64,000 nt of DNA, taken from positions 1-64,000 of the forward strand of contig JAKANY010000003.1 of assembly GCA_021823525.1 (NCBI GenBank), written 5' to 3'. Source of the stretch: Actinomycetes bacterium. GTDB lineage: Bacteria > Actinomycetota > Acidimicrobiia > Acidimicrobiales > RAAP-2. The notes under the pieces were generated by a model. The model ran no database searches. It was given only the letters and a program-made list of their open reading frames with translations, and was not told the DNA's origin. The position numbers and the translations under genes are program-made. Shown piece by piece: positions 17,605 to 26,466 of this stretch. Each line of letters starts with the position of its first letter. Position 1 is the first letter of the stretch.

Positions 17605-18971
17605 GCGCCATGAGTGACACCCAGGCCATCGTCAATCCCACGACCGAGGAGGTGATCGCTCACGTCCCCCAGCACGGCGTGGACGTCGTCGACGAAGTCA
17701 TCGCCCGTGCGCAGGCGGCGGCACCCGCCTGGCGGCGCGTGACGCCTGCGGACCGTGCGCGGCTACTGCGACGCTTCGCCGAGGTCGTCGACCAGCACAA
17801 CGAGGAGCTCGCGCGGCTCGAGGTGGCCAACTCGGGGCACACCATCGGCAACGCCCGCTGGGAGGCGGGCAACGTCCGTGACGTGCTCGCGTACTACGCG
17901 GGAGCCCCCGAGCGCCTGATCGGCAAGCAGATCCCCGTGGCCGGGGGAGTGGACCTCACGTTCTACGAGCCCCTGGGCGTGGTGGGCGTCATCGCGCCGT
18001 GGAACTTCCCGATGCCCATCGCGTCGTGGGGCCTGGCACCCGCGCTGGCGGCGGGCAACACTGTCGTGCTCAAGCCCGCGACGCTGACGCCCCTGACCGC
18101 GATGCGCCTGGGCGAGTTGGCCCTGGAGGCCGGTCTGCCCGAGGGCGTCCTGCAGGTGGTGACCGGCGACGGCGCCGTCGTGGGCGGGCGGCTGGTGAGC
18201 CACCCGGGGGTGCGCAAGATCTGCTTCACCGGCTCGAACGCCGTGGGGCGCTCGGTGATGGAGGGGTGCGCCGCGCAGATGAAGCGCGTGACCCTCGAGC
18301 TGGGTGGCAAGAGCGCGAACATCGTCTTCGCCGACGCCGACCTGGAGCGCGCCGCCGCGCAGGCCCCTTACGCGGTCTTCGACAACGCCGGACAGGACTG
18401 CTGCGCCCGCTCGCGGATCCTCGTGGAGCGCCGCGCCTACGAGCGCTTCATGGAGCTGTTCGAGACGGCGGTCCGGGCGGTGCGCGTGTTGGACCCGAGT
18501 GACGAGCGCAGCGAGATGGGCCCCCTGATCAGCGCGGCGCATCGCGCGACGGTGGCCAGCTACGTCGAGGGTGAGCAGGTCGCGTTCGTCGGGAGCCGGC
18601 CCGAGGGGCCCGGGTACTGGTACGCGCCCACGGTGCTGGTCGCGCAGCGCGAGTCGCGGGCCTACCGCGAGGAGATCTTCGGGCCGGTCGTGTCGGTGGA
18701 GACCTTCGAGGACGAGGCCGACGCCATCGCGCAGGCCAACGCGAGCCCCTTTGGGCTGTCGGGGTCGCTGTGGACGCGCGACGTGGGACGGGCCCTGCGC
18801 GTGGCACGCGGCGTCGAGACCGGAACCCTCTCGGTGAACTCGAACGCCTCGGTGCGCTACGCGACGCCCTTTGGCGGCTTCAAGCAGTCCGGCCTGGGCC
18901 GCGAGCTGGGTCCCGACGCGTTGCTGGGATTCAGCGAGGAGAAGAACGTCTTCGTGTCGACAGAGGAGTGA
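17601..18971 (+). CDS. Aldehyde dehydrogenase, PuuC-like by context
   Basis: This protein of 456 residues from GTG 17601 (ATG 17610 is also possible) is an NAD(P)-dependent aldehyde dehydrogenase. It shows GVIAPWNFPMPIASWGLAPAL near 129, FTGSNAVGRS near 209, the general base E233 in LELGGKS, catalytic C267 in NAGQDCCAR, and EEIFGPVVSVE near 355. The start overlaps the GS-like stop (GTGA). In a gamma-glutamyl amine route it would oxidise gamma-glutamyl-aminoaldehydes; this is inferred from its neighbours. Confidence 0.87.
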   Translation: MSAMSDTQAIVNPTTEEVIAHVPQHGVDVVDEVIARAQAAAPAWRRVTPADRARLLRRFAEVVDQHNEELARLEVANSGHTIGNARWEAGNVRDVLAYYAGAPERLIGKQIPVAGGVDLTFYEPLGVVGVIAPWNFPMPIASWGLAPALAAGNTVVLKPATLTPLTAMRLGELALEAGLPEGVLQVVTGDGAVVGGRLVSHPGVRKICFTGSNAVGRSVMEGCAAQMKRVTLELGGKSANIVFADADLERAAAQAPYAVFDNAGQDCCARSRILVERRAYERFMELFETAVRAVRVLDPSDERSEMGPLISAAHRATVASYVEGEQVAFVGSRPEGPGYWYAPTVLVAQRESRAYREEIFGPVVSVETFEDEADAIAQANASPFGLSGSLWTRDVGRALRVARGVETGTLSVNSNASVRYATPFGGFKQSGLGRELGPDALLGFSEEKNVFVSTEE

Positions 18972-18977
18972 GGTGCA

Positions 18978-19742
18978 ATGGGACGCCTAGAGGGCAAGGT
19001 CTGCGTGATCACGGGCGCGGCGAGCGGGATCGGGCGCGCGGCGGCGGTCCGCTTCGCCGCCGAGGGCGGGTCGGTCGTCGTGGCCGATCTGGACGAGACG
19101 ACCGGTGCAGCGCTGGCCGAGCAGATCGGTGGGCTGTTCGTGGAGGTCGACGTCGCTGACGAGACGAGCGTCCGGGCGATGTTCGCGGCCACGGTCGAGG
19201 CGTACGGCGGCCTCGACGTGCTGTTCAACAACGCGGGCATCTCGCCCAGCGACGATGACTCGATCCTGACGACGGGACTGGACGCGTGGCGCCGGGTCCA
19301 GGACGTCAACCTGACGTCGGTCTACCTGGGCTGCCACTACGGGATCCCGCTGCTGCTGGACCGCGGAGGCGGATCGGTGATCAACACGGCCTCCTTCGTC
19401 GCTCTCGTGGGTTCGGCGACCTCCCAGATCTCCTACGCGGCCTCGAAGGGCGGCGTCTTGTCGATGAGCCGGGAGCTGGCGGTCGAGTTCGCGCGCCGCG
19501 GGGTGCGCGTCAACGCGCTGTGCCCGGGTCCGGTCAACACGCCCCTGCTGCGCGAGCTGTTTGCCAAGGATCCCGAGCGCGCCGCGCGCCGCCTGGTCCA
19601 CGTTCCCCTGGGCCGATTCGCTGAGCCCGAGGAGATCGCCAACGCGGCGCTGTTCCTCGCCTCGGACGAGTCCTCCTTCGTGACGGGGTCCACGTTCCTG
19701 GTCGACGGCGGCATCACCAGCGCCTACGTGACGCCACTCTGA
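18978..19742 (+). CDS. Short-chain dehydrogenase/reductase
   Basis: This 254-residue classical SDR has the cofactor motif [13 protein letters not shown] near residue 12, an acidic residue after strand 2 (VVVADLDET, favouring NAD), NNAG near 85, the catalytic YAASKGG near 154 (Tyr and Lys) with an upstream Ser, and a PGPVNTPLL block. The substrate is unknown. It is transcribed with the PuuA/PuuC-like pair and may process an alcohol or amine intermediate; that link is only positional. Confidence 0.85.
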   Translation: MGRLEGKVCVITGAASGIGRAAAVRFAAEGGSVVVADLDETTGAALAEQIGGLFVEVDVADETSVRAMFAATVEAYGGLDVLFNNAGISPSDDDSILTTGLDAWRRVQDVNLTSVYLGCHYGIPLLLDRGGGSVINTASFVALVGSATSQISYAASKGGVLSMSRELAVEFARRGVRVNALCPGPVNTPLLRELFAKDPERAARRLVHVPLGRFAEPEEIANAALFLASDESSFVTGSTFLVDGGITSAYVTPL

Positions 19743-19743
19743 G

Positions 19744-20556
19744 ATGGCCGACGGGGACCGCGCCGGTGGCGACGGGGGACTGATCGTCGGCACCGTGGCG
19801 GTGCCCGCGCGCCTCGTCGTGGGGACGGGCGGCTTCCGGTCACTCGACGTGCTCGACGAGACGCTGGTGGCGAGCGGCGCAGGCGTGGCGACCGTCGCGC
19901 TGCGTCGCGTCGACCCCTCGGTGCAGGGATCCCTCTACGAGGTGCTCGCACGCCGAGAGGTGGCGCTGCTGCCCAACACTGCGGGCAGCTACAGCGCCCG
20001 CGAGGCGGTGCGCATGGCCGAGCTGGCGCGCGAGGCCTTCGCGACTTCGCGGGTCAAGGTCGAGGTCATCGGCGATGACCAGACGCTGCTGCCCGACACC
20101 GCCGAGACGCTGCGCGCGGCCGAGGACCTCGTCGCGCGGGGCTTCGAGGTCTGGGCCTACACGAGCGACGACCTGATCAGCGCGCTGCGCCTGGAGCAGG
20201 CCGGCTGCGTGGCGGTGATGCCGCTGGGCGCGCCCATCGGGTCGGGGCTGGGGATCCGCAACCCGCACGCCATCGCGCTCATCGCCGAGCGCGTGGGGGT
20301 ACCCGTGCTGCTCGACGCGGGGATCGGCACGGCCTCGGACGCGGCCCTGGCGATGGAGCTCGGGTGCGACGGCGTGCTGGTGGCCTCGGCGATCAACCGG
20401 GCCCTCGACCCCCCAGGAATGGCGAGCGCCATGCGTGACGCGGTGCGCGCGGGCTACGCGGCCCGTCGGGCGGGGCGCATCCCGGCGCGCCTCCACGCCG
20501 AAGCCTCCTCAAGCGCGGTGGGCCGTCCCGATCTGCTGGCTGACCCGGGGGAATGA
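19744..20556 (+). CDS. thiG: Thiazole synthase
   Basis: This 270-residue TIM-barrel enzyme makes the thiazole ring of thiamine from DXP, ThiS thiocarboxylate and dehydroglycine. It has [10 protein letters not shown] near 24, LPNTAG near 76, the Schiff-base lysine K105 in [10 protein letters not shown], and [14 protein letters not shown] near 159 with [14 protein letters not shown] near 194. The tail of about 15 residues is longer than usual. It starts one base after the SDR stop, away from thiO and thiS at 61-62 kb. Confidence 0.95.
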   Translation: MADGDRAGGDGGLIVGTVAVPARLVVGTGGFRSLDVLDETLVASGAGVATVALRRVDPSVQGSLYEVLARREVALLPNTAGSYSAREAVRMAELAREAFATSRVKVEVIGDDQTLLPDTAETLRAAEDLVARGFEVWAYTSDDLISALRLEQAGCVAVMPLGAPIGSGLGIRNPHAIALIAERVGVPVLLDAGIGTASDAALAMELGCDGVLVASAINRALDPPGMASAMRDAVRAGYAARRAGRIPARLHAEASSSAVGRPDLLADPGE

Positions 20557-20576
20557 CACGGGTGTAGTTCGCTGGC

Positions 20577-20582
20577 TACGAT
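20577..20582 (+). promoter_or_regulatory. Possible -10 box TACGAT before the second MerR gene
   Basis: TACGAT lies 27 nt before the ATG at 20610, and GGGAGGGA just before the ATG is a strong ribosome binding site. This would be a leadered promoter for the MerR-gcv group. Confidence 0.4.
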
Positions 20583-20609
20583 GGGAGTGCCCCGGGGTCG
20601 GGAGGGAAC

Positions 20610-21056
20610 ATGGATCGCACGATGGGCTTCAGTGGGCCGGCGGTGTGCCGGCTGACGGGCGTGACGTACCGCCAGTTGGACTACTGGTCGCGGACGGGAC
20701 TGGTGGCGCCCTCGATCCAGGAGGCGCGCGGCAGCGGATCCAAGCGCTGCTACAGCTACGGCGACCTCCTCGAGGTGAAGGTGATCAAGTCCCTGCTCGA
20801 TGCGGGCGTGTCGCTGGGTCGGGCGCGCCAGGCCGTCGCGTGCCTGCGTGACGCGCTGGGCAGCGACCTGGCCTCGGCCAGCCTGGTCCTGAGCGAGCGC
20901 GGCTCGGTCTTGGCGCGCAGCGACGGCGACCTGGTCGACCTGCTGCGCGGCGGCCAAGGAGTCTTCAACATCGTGCCCTTGGGTGGCGTGGTGGCCGAGC
21001 TGGCCAGCACACTCGCTAGGGCACCGGAGTCGGAGAGGGAGCGGCGATTGGCGTGA
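20610..21056 (+). CDS. MerR-family regulator (Rv1830 type)
   Basis: This 148-residue protein has an N-terminal MerR DNA-binding domain: GFSGPAVCRLTGVTYRQLDY, then WSRTGLVAPS and a GSGSKRCYSYGDLLEVKVIK wing. A helical C-terminal part follows. This closely resembles the Rv1830-type regulator that in mycobacteria sits between the Rv1828/1829 pair and gcvB, so a link to glycine cleavage genes is conserved. Here it is next to gcvT-gcvPA-gcvPB but about 15.8 kb from the DUF151 gene. The stop overlaps the next start. Confidence 0.85.
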   Translation: MDRTMGFSGPAVCRLTGVTYRQLDYWSRTGLVAPSIQEARGSGSKRCYSYGDLLEVKVIKSLLDAGVSLGRARQAVACLRDALGSDLASASLVLSERGSVLARSDGDLVDLLRGGQGVFNIVPLGGVVAELASTLARAPESERERRLA

Positions 21057-21445
21057 GATTCGCTCGCCGCGTGCGCGACGGTCGCCATCCGACGGGACTG
21101 TCGCGCCCCGCCATCCGCTTCGCCCACCCCAGCGAGGAGGTCTTCGCGGACCTGCTGACCCTCTACGGCGTGCGCTGGGTCTACGAGCCCTACGAGTTCC
21201 CGCTGGCGTGGGACGGGGACGGCCGACCCACGCGGGGATTCCGCCCGGACTTCTACCTGCCGGAGCATGGCGCCTTCGTCGAGCTGACGGTGGCCGACCA
21301 GCGGCTCGTGACCCGCAAGAACCGCAAGGTGCGCGAGTTCCGCGAGCTCTACCCGGAGGTGCCCCTCACGGTGGTGTACCAGCGCGACTTCCGCGCCCTG
21401 GTGGCGCGCCACGGCCTGGAGTCCGAACACGACGCAGTGGCGTAG
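21053..21445 (+). CDS. Small PD-(D/E)XK nuclease-like protein
   Basis: This 130-residue protein has the order of a minimal PD-(D/E)XK fold: a helix with E28/E29 (HPSEEVFADLL), a strand-turn with D66 in GFRPDFYLPEHG, then E77 in FVELTVADQ, and basic residues K89 and K92. The usual lysine after ExK is a threonine (T79), so catalysis may rely on K89 or be lost. The pattern recalls VSR/DUF559-type proteins. GTG 21053 overlaps the MerR stop by 4 bases. No partner of a restriction system is nearby. The role is unknown. Confidence 0.6.
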   Translation: MRFARRVRDGRHPTGLSRPAIRFAHPSEEVFADLLTLYGVRWVYEPYEFPLAWDGDGRPTRGFRPDFYLPEHGAFVELTVADQRLVTRKNRKVREFRELYPEVPLTVVYQRDFRALVARHGLESEHDAVA

Positions 21446-21446
21446 G

Positions 21447-21452
21447 TAGAGT
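21447..21452 (+). promoter_or_regulatory. -10-like box TAGAGT, 6 nt before gcvT GTG
   Basis: TAGAGT, then GACGCC, then GTG 21459. No Shine-Dalgarno is seen, so gcvT-gcvPA-gcvPB can be read from a leaderless start independent of the MerR pair. Confidence 0.5.
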
Positions 21453-21458
21453 GACGCC

Positions 21459-22511
21459 GTGAGCGAGCGTCATCCTTTCCTCGAAGAGCATCACCGTGCC
21501 CGGGGAGCCAAATTCGTCCCCTTTGGTGGCTGGCTGATGCCTCTGGCCTACGAGAAGGGGACCGTGCACGAGCATCTGGCCTGCCGCCGCGGGGCGGTCG
21601 TCTTCGACGTCAGCCACCTGGGCACCGTGCGCTGCGACGGGCCCGGCACCCTCGAGGAGTTGCAGGCCGTCTTCACCAACGATCTGGCCAAGATCGCCCC
21701 GGGGCGCGCCCAGTACACGCACCTGCTCACCGAGGAGGGGACCGTCGTCGACGACCTCATCATCTGGTGGGTCGGGCCCGACGAGTTCGACGTCATGCCT
21801 AACGCCTCGAACACCGCGGGCGTGCTCGGGGCGGTGTCGGGGGTGGACGTGACCGCGCAGCGCTGCGTGCTCGCGGTCCAGGGCCCGCGCGCGCGCGAGC
21901 TGGCCGCGCGTGTCGATCCGCGCTTCGCCGAGGTGGGCCGCTTCGCGGTCCGCCGGCTCGATGTGCGCGGGGTGGAGGTCCGCGTCGCGGGCACCGGCTA
22001 CACGGGCGAGGCCGGCATCGAGATCAGCGCGCCCAACGAGGTCGCCGGCGACCTGTTCGAGCAGCTGGTCGACGCGGGCGTCGAGCCGGCGGGACTCGGG
22101 GCGCGCGACACGCTGCGCCTCGAGGCGGCGCTGCCGCTTTACGGTCACGAGCTGACGCGCGAGTCCACCACCCTCGAGGCGGGTCTGGGGTGGGTGCTGG
22201 GCTGGGACAAGCCCACCTTCCGGGGTCGCGCCGCGGTCGAGGCGGAGCGGGCGCGGGGCGTCGCCCGCCGACTGCGCGGGGTCCTGGGGCCCGATCGCCG
22301 ACCGCTGCGCGAGGGCGCGACGGTGCGCGCAGACGGGCAGGTCGTGGGCACGCTGAGCTCGGGGAACTTCAGCCCGGTGCTCGAGCGGGGCATCGGCCTG
22401 GGCCTCCTGCACGGGGACCTGGCGCCCGGTGACGCGCTGAGCGTCGAGCTGCGCGGCCACGAGGTCGCCGCCTCGATCACGGCCCTGCCCTTCGTGGCGA
22501 AGGCGGGCTGA
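21459..22511 (+). CDS. gcvT: Glycine cleavage system T protein (aminomethyltransferase)
   Basis: This 350-residue folate enzyme releases ammonia from the aminomethyl lipoate of GcvH and forms methylene-THF. Family features visible are FGGWLMPLAY near 23, FDVSHLG near 49, the TNDLAKIAPGRAQYTHLL block near 73, GTGYTGEAGIEI near 178, GARDTLRLEAALPLYGHEL near 213, and LSSGNFSPVLERGIGLGLL near 305. The length is slightly below the usual 360-370. It is followed one base later by gcvPA. Confidence 0.96.
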   Translation: MSERHPFLEEHHRARGAKFVPFGGWLMPLAYEKGTVHEHLACRRGAVVFDVSHLGTVRCDGPGTLEELQAVFTNDLAKIAPGRAQYTHLLTEEGTVVDDLIIWWVGPDEFDVMPNASNTAGVLGAVSGVDVTAQRCVLAVQGPRARELAARVDPRFAEVGRFAVRRLDVRGVEVRVAGTGYTGEAGIEISAPNEVAGDLFEQLVDAGVEPAGLGARDTLRLEAALPLYGHELTRESTTLEAGLGWVLGWDKPTFRGRAAVEAERARGVARRLRGVLGPDRRPLREGATVRADGQVVGTLSSGNFSPVLERGIGLGLLHGDLAPGDALSVELRGHEVAASITALPFVAKAG

Positions 22512-22512
22512 G

Positions 22513-23874
22513 GTGCCCACCTACCTGCCCCACACACCGGCCGAGGACGAGGCGATGCTGGCGTTCCTCGGGATGACGAGCATGGACGAACTGTTCGCGC
22601 ACCTGCCCGCCGCGGTGCGCCTGGCGGGCGGGCTCGACCTGCCCCCGGGCCGCAGCGAGCTCGACGTGCTCGACGACATGAGCGCCCTGGCGGGGCGCAA
22701 CGCGGCCGCGACGATGACGTGCTTCGCGGGCGCGGGTGCCTACGACCACGAGATCCCGCCCGTGGTGCGGGCGCTCGCCTCGCGCAGTGAGTTCGTCACC
22801 GCCTACACGCCCTACCAGCCCGAGGTCGCCCAGGGCGTCCTTCAGGCGCTGTTCGAGTACCAGACGCTGGTCTCGCGCCTGAGCGGCCTTCCGATCGCCA
22901 ACGCCTCGCTCTACGACGGTGCCGCCGCGCTGGTCGAGAGCCTCAACCTGGCTGCGGGCGCGCAGGGGCGCAGCCGGATCGTCCTGTCCAGCGGGGTTCA
23001 TCCGCACTGGCGCGCGGCCGCCCGCACGTTCGCCGCGGGCACCGGGCACCAGATCGAGGAGTCGCCCCTGGTCGAGGGGGTGACGCAGTGGCCCACGGCG
23101 CCGGGTGAGGGGGTCGCGGCGGTCGTCGTGGCGTACCCGAACTACCTGGGATACCTCGAGGACCTCGATGCGGCGCGCGCGCTGGCCGACGCGTCCGGAG
23201 CGCTGCTGATCGTGGCCATCGACCCGGTCGCCGCGGCCCTGGTGCGCTCGGCGGCGTCGTGGGGCGCCGACGTGGTCATCGGCGAGGGCCAGCCCTTCGG
23301 GACGCCCCTCTCCTTCGGGGGCCCCTACCTCGGCCTCTTCGCGGTGCGCGAGGACCTGGTGCGTCGGCTGCCCGGGCGGATCGTGGGAGAGACGCTCGAC
23401 GCCGCGGGACGGCGGGCCTTCGTGACGACGTTGCGTGCGCGCGAGCAGGACATCCGGCGCGAGCGGGCCACGTCGAACGTCTGCACCAACCAGACGCTGA
23501 TGGCGGTCACCGCAGCGGTGCAGTTGGGCTGGCTGGGCTCCCAGGGGCTGCGCGAGGTGGCCGAGCGCTGCGCCAGCGGCGCCCACGAGCTGTTCGAGCG
23601 GGCGCTGAAGATCCCCGGTGTCGCGCCCTACGCGCCGGCGCCCTTCGTGCGCGAGTTCGCGCTGCGTTTGGACCGACCGGCGCGCGAGGTCCTGGCCTCG
23701 ATGGCCGAGCACGGAGTGCTCGGCGGCGTGGCCGCGCGGTCCCTGGTGGGGGAGGGGGACGCCTCGCTGTCCCCGGGAGGAGAGGACGTGGTGATCGTGA
23801 CGGTGACCGAGCGACACCGAGCGCCGGATCTGGACGCCTACGAGGCGGCACTGCGCGCGGCGGTGGCCCGATGA
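22513..23874 (+). CDS. gcvPA: Glycine dehydrogenase subunit 1 (P protein, N-terminal half)
   Basis: This 453-residue subunit equals the first half of a fused P protein. Visible blocks include FLGMTSMDELFAHLP, GAGAYDHEIPPVVRAL near 76, TAYTPYQPEVAQGVLQALFE near 97 and GGPYLGLFAVRE near 275. Together with gcvPB it decarboxylates glycine with PLP. The start is GTG 22513. The stop overlaps gcvPB (ATGA). Many actinobacteria have a single fused GcvP, so the split form is notable here. Confidence 0.95.
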   Translation: MPTYLPHTPAEDEAMLAFLGMTSMDELFAHLPAAVRLAGGLDLPPGRSELDVLDDMSALAGRNAAATMTCFAGAGAYDHEIPPVVRALASRSEFVTAYTPYQPEVAQGVLQALFEYQTLVSRLSGLPIANASLYDGAAALVESLNLAAGAQGRSRIVLSSGVHPHWRAAARTFAAGTGHQIEESPLVEGVTQWPTAPGEGVAAVVVAYPNYLGYLEDLDAARALADASGALLIVAIDPVAAALVRSAASWGADVVIGEGQPFGTPLSFGGPYLGLFAVREDLVRRLPGRIVGETLDAAGRRAFVTTLRAREQDIRRERATSNVCTNQTLMAVTAAVQLGWLGSQGLREVAERCASGAHELFERALKIPGVAPYAPAPFVREFALRLDRPAREVLASMAEHGVLGGVAARSLVGEGDASLSPGGEDVVIVTVTERHRAPDLDAYEAALRAAVAR

Positions 23875-25385
23875 GCGCGGCCGGCGGACGAGCCGCCTCG
23901 GCGCCCTTGGTCGGAGGTGCGGGGGAGCCCACGATGTTCGAGCTCTCGGCGCCCGGGCGACGCGCCGCCCAGCTGCGCGCGACCACCGTGGCGGCCCGCG
24001 CGATCGAGGAGATGATCCCGGCTGCCCACCGGCGTCTCGACGATCTCGAGACCGCCGACCTGGCCGAACGCGACCTGGTGGGCCACTTCACGCGGCTCAG
24101 CGCGCGCCAGTACTCGGTCGACCTGGGGGCGTATCCGCTGGGATCGTGCACGATGAAGTACAACCCGAAGGTCGCCGACGAGGTCGCGGCCCTCAGCGGG
24201 CTGGCGCACGTGCACCCGGCCGCTCCCGCGTCGTTGACCCAGGGATGGCTCGAGCTGCTCGTGACCCTCGAGGAGCGCCTGTGCGCGATCACCGGGATGG
24301 CCGCAGCGACGCTGCAGCCGGCCGCGGGCGCGGCGGGCGAGCTCACGGGCCTCTTGCTGATCCGCGCCTACCACCGGGCTCGCGGCGACGAGCGCCGGCG
24401 TGTGCTGATCCCGGACTCGGCGCACGGGACCAATCCCGCGTCGGTGACCCTGAGCGGGTACGAGGTCACGACGGTGCCCTCGAACGAGCGCGGGCTGGTG
24501 GACCTTGTGGCGCTCGAGGAGCGACTCGGCCCGGACGTGGCGGGCATCATGCTCACCAACCCCAACACCCTGGGGCTCTTCGAGGAGGAGATCGAGCAGA
24601 TCGCCGCGCTGGTCCACGGCGTCGGCGGGCTCCTCTACTACGACGGGGCCAACCTGAACGCCATCCTGGGTCGCGCCCGGCCCGGCGACATGGGCTTCGA
24701 CGTCGTGCACATGAACCTGCACAAGACGTTCGCCACACCCCACGGGGGCGGCGGGCCGGGTGCTGGCCCGGTGGCCGTGGGTGCCTCCCTGGCCGCGTTC
24801 CTGCCCGGCCCCCGGGCGGTGCGCGCGGGCGACGGCTTCGCTTGGGCGACGCCGGAGCGCTCGATCGGGCGCGTGCACGGCTGGCACGGCAACGCGCTCG
24901 TCCTGGCGCGAGCCCTCGCCTACATCGAGATCCACGGCGGCGAAGGGCTGCGCGCGGTGGCCGAGCACGCGGTGCTCAACGCGAACTGGCTGCGGCGTCG
25001 CCTGGCCGACGTCCTGCCCGCCGCCTACGAGCGGCCCTGCATGCACGAGTGTGTGCTGACCGCCTCGGCCCTCAAGGAGGCGACCGGTGTGCGGGCCCTG
25101 GACGTGGCCAAGTCCCTCCTCGACGAGGGCTTCCACGCACCGACCGTCTACTTCCCCCTGGTCGTCGAGGAGGCCTTGATGGTCGAGCCGACCGAGACCG
25201 AGAGCGCCGAGACCGTCGAGGCGCTGGCCCAGGCCCTCGAGCGGATCGTGGCGCGCGCTCACGAGGATCCCGCGGCGCTCCACGAGGCGCCGCGCACGAC
25301 GCCGGTCGGCCGCGTCGACGAGGCGCGGGCCGCACGCCACCTGGTCACGACCGAGGACGCCGCGCGGCGCAACGGGCTGCGATGA
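23871..25385 (+). CDS. gcvPB: Glycine dehydrogenase subunit 2 (P protein, PLP half)
   Basis: This 504-residue PLP subunit has GAYPLGSCTMKYNPKV near 86, the AHGTNPASVTLSGYEV block near 183, LLYYDGANLNAILG near 255 and the PLP lysine in MNLHKTFATPHGGGGPG near 281. The ATG at 23871 overlaps gcvPA; the frame is open further upstream only as a shadow. An N-terminal extension of about 20 residues precedes the FELS motif. The next gene overlaps the stop by 4 bases. Confidence 0.96.
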   Translation: MSAAGGRAASAPLVGGAGEPTMFELSAPGRRAAQLRATTVAARAIEEMIPAAHRRLDDLETADLAERDLVGHFTRLSARQYSVDLGAYPLGSCTMKYNPKVADEVAALSGLAHVHPAAPASLTQGWLELLVTLEERLCAITGMAAATLQPAAGAAGELTGLLLIRAYHRARGDERRRVLIPDSAHGTNPASVTLSGYEVTTVPSNERGLVDLVALEERLGPDVAGIMLTNPNTLGLFEEEIEQIAALVHGVGGLLYYDGANLNAILGRARPGDMGFDVVHMNLHKTFATPHGGGGPGAGPVAVGASLAAFLPGPRAVRAGDGFAWATPERSIGRVHGWHGNALVLARALAYIEIHGGEGLRAVAEHAVLNANWLRRRLADVLPAAYERPCMHECVLTASALKEATGVRALDVAKSLLDEGFHAPTVYFPLVVEEALMVEPTETESAETVEALAQALERIVARAHEDPAALHEAPRTTPVGRVDEARAARHLVTTEDAARRNGLR

Positions 25386-26110
25386 GGCCCCGCATCGGGG
25401 TCACCGGCCGGCGCTGGCCGGCGCGGTGGTTCGGGGCGCACGTCCCGGCGGCCATGGCCAACCTTGAGGTGGATGTGCACTTCGCCGACTACGTCGCGGC
25501 GATCGCGGCCGCTGGAGGCGTTCCGATCCAGCTGACGCGCGACGCTCCCGTGGCCGACGTGGTCGCCCTCCTCGACGGGCTGGTCCTGAGCGGGGGAGCC
25601 GACGTCGATCCCGCCCGCTACGGCGCTGATCCCGAGGAGGGGCTCGGATCCCTCGAGCCGCGGCGCGACGCCTGGGAGATTGAGCTGCTCGCGGCGGCCG
25701 AGGCCGCGGGCCTGCCGGTGCTCGCGATCTGTCGGGGCCTGCAGATCCTCAACGTCTCGCGCGGGGGCACCTTGCGCCAGGACGTTCCCGTGAGCCAGGG
25801 CGTGGGGCACCCGCAGTGGGACCGCGACGGCCACGAGCCCTCGCACCGCGTGCGCACCGCGCCCGACTCGCACCTCCAGGCGCTGGTGGGCGCCGAGCTG
25901 GCCGTGAACTCGCTGCACCACCAGGTGGTCGCGCGGGTTGGGGAAGGGCTGCGGGTGGTCGCCCGCGCCGACGACGACGAGATCGAGGGTCTCGAGACCG
26001 ACGACGGACGCGTCGTCGCGGTGCAGTGGCACCCCGAGCTGCTGGCGCGGCCCGATCCGACATTCGCGTGGATCGTGGAGGCGGCCCAGCGTGGCGGTCG
26101 CGCGGGCTAG
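25382..26110 (+). CDS. Class I glutamine amidotransferase-like gamma-glutamyl hydrolase, PuuD-like (peptidase C26)
   Basis: This 242-residue protein has the C26 fold: LDGLVLSGGADVDPARYG near 63, the nucleophile cysteine in LAICRGLQILN near 118, and the histidine-glutamate pair in VVAVQWHPELLA near 215. PuuD frees GABA from gamma-glutamyl-GABA, which would finish the route begun by the PuuA- and PuuC-like genes at 16-19 kb. It is coupled to gcvPB by ATGA. Its stop TAG and the stop of the convergent crcB share the palindrome CTAG at 26107-26110. Confidence 0.85.
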   Translation: MRPRIGVTGRRWPARWFGAHVPAAMANLEVDVHFADYVAAIAAAGGVPIQLTRDAPVADVVALLDGLVLSGGADVDPARYGADPEEGLGSLEPRRDAWEIELLAAAEAAGLPVLAICRGLQILNVSRGGTLRQDVPVSQGVGHPQWDRDGHEPSHRVRTAPDSHLQALVGAELAVNSLHHQVVARVGEGLRVVARADDDEIEGLETDDGRVVAVQWHPELLARPDPTFAWIVEAAQRGGRAG

Positions 26111-26466
26111 TGCCCCAGGGCCAGTCCCACGGCGAAGGCGCCGCCGGCGAGCATCGGTGCCGCCAGCACGAGCGCGAGGCCGTAGCGCCAGTGGTGCTCG
26201 CGCTGGAGCAGCGCCGGGATGGCCAGGGCCGACGAGAAGGTGGTGAGGCCTCCGCAGAAGCCCGTGATCACGACGTCGCGCACGTGCGCGTCGGAGGGCC
26301 CGGCGAGGGCGGCGGTCGCCCAGCCCACGACGAGGGCCCCGAGGGCGTTGACCGCGACGGTGGCCCAGGGGCGCTGGGTGGGATGGTGTTCGCGCGTGAC
26401 GTACTCGGCGGTAAAGCGGACAACGGCTCCCACACCGCCGAAGAGCATGACCAGCAGGAAGGTCAT
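26107..26466 (-). CDS. crcB: Fluoride channel CrcB (first of a pair)
   Basis: This 119-residue protein has four membrane helices: FLLVMLFGGVGAVVRF at the N-terminus, VNALGALVVGWATAA in TM2, and the GFCGGLTTFSSAL motif in TM3 that lines the Fluc fluoride pore. It exports fluoride as a dual-topology dimer or, in paired genes, as a heterodimer with the neighbour. Its start overlaps the stop of the upstream crcB by 4 bases. Confidence 0.93.
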   Translation of the reverse strand: MTFLLVMLFGGVGAVVRFTAEYVTREHHPTQRPWATVAVNALGALVVGWATAALAGPSDAHVRDVVITGFCGGLTTFSSALAIPALLQREHHWRYGLALVLAAPMLAGGAFAVGLALGH

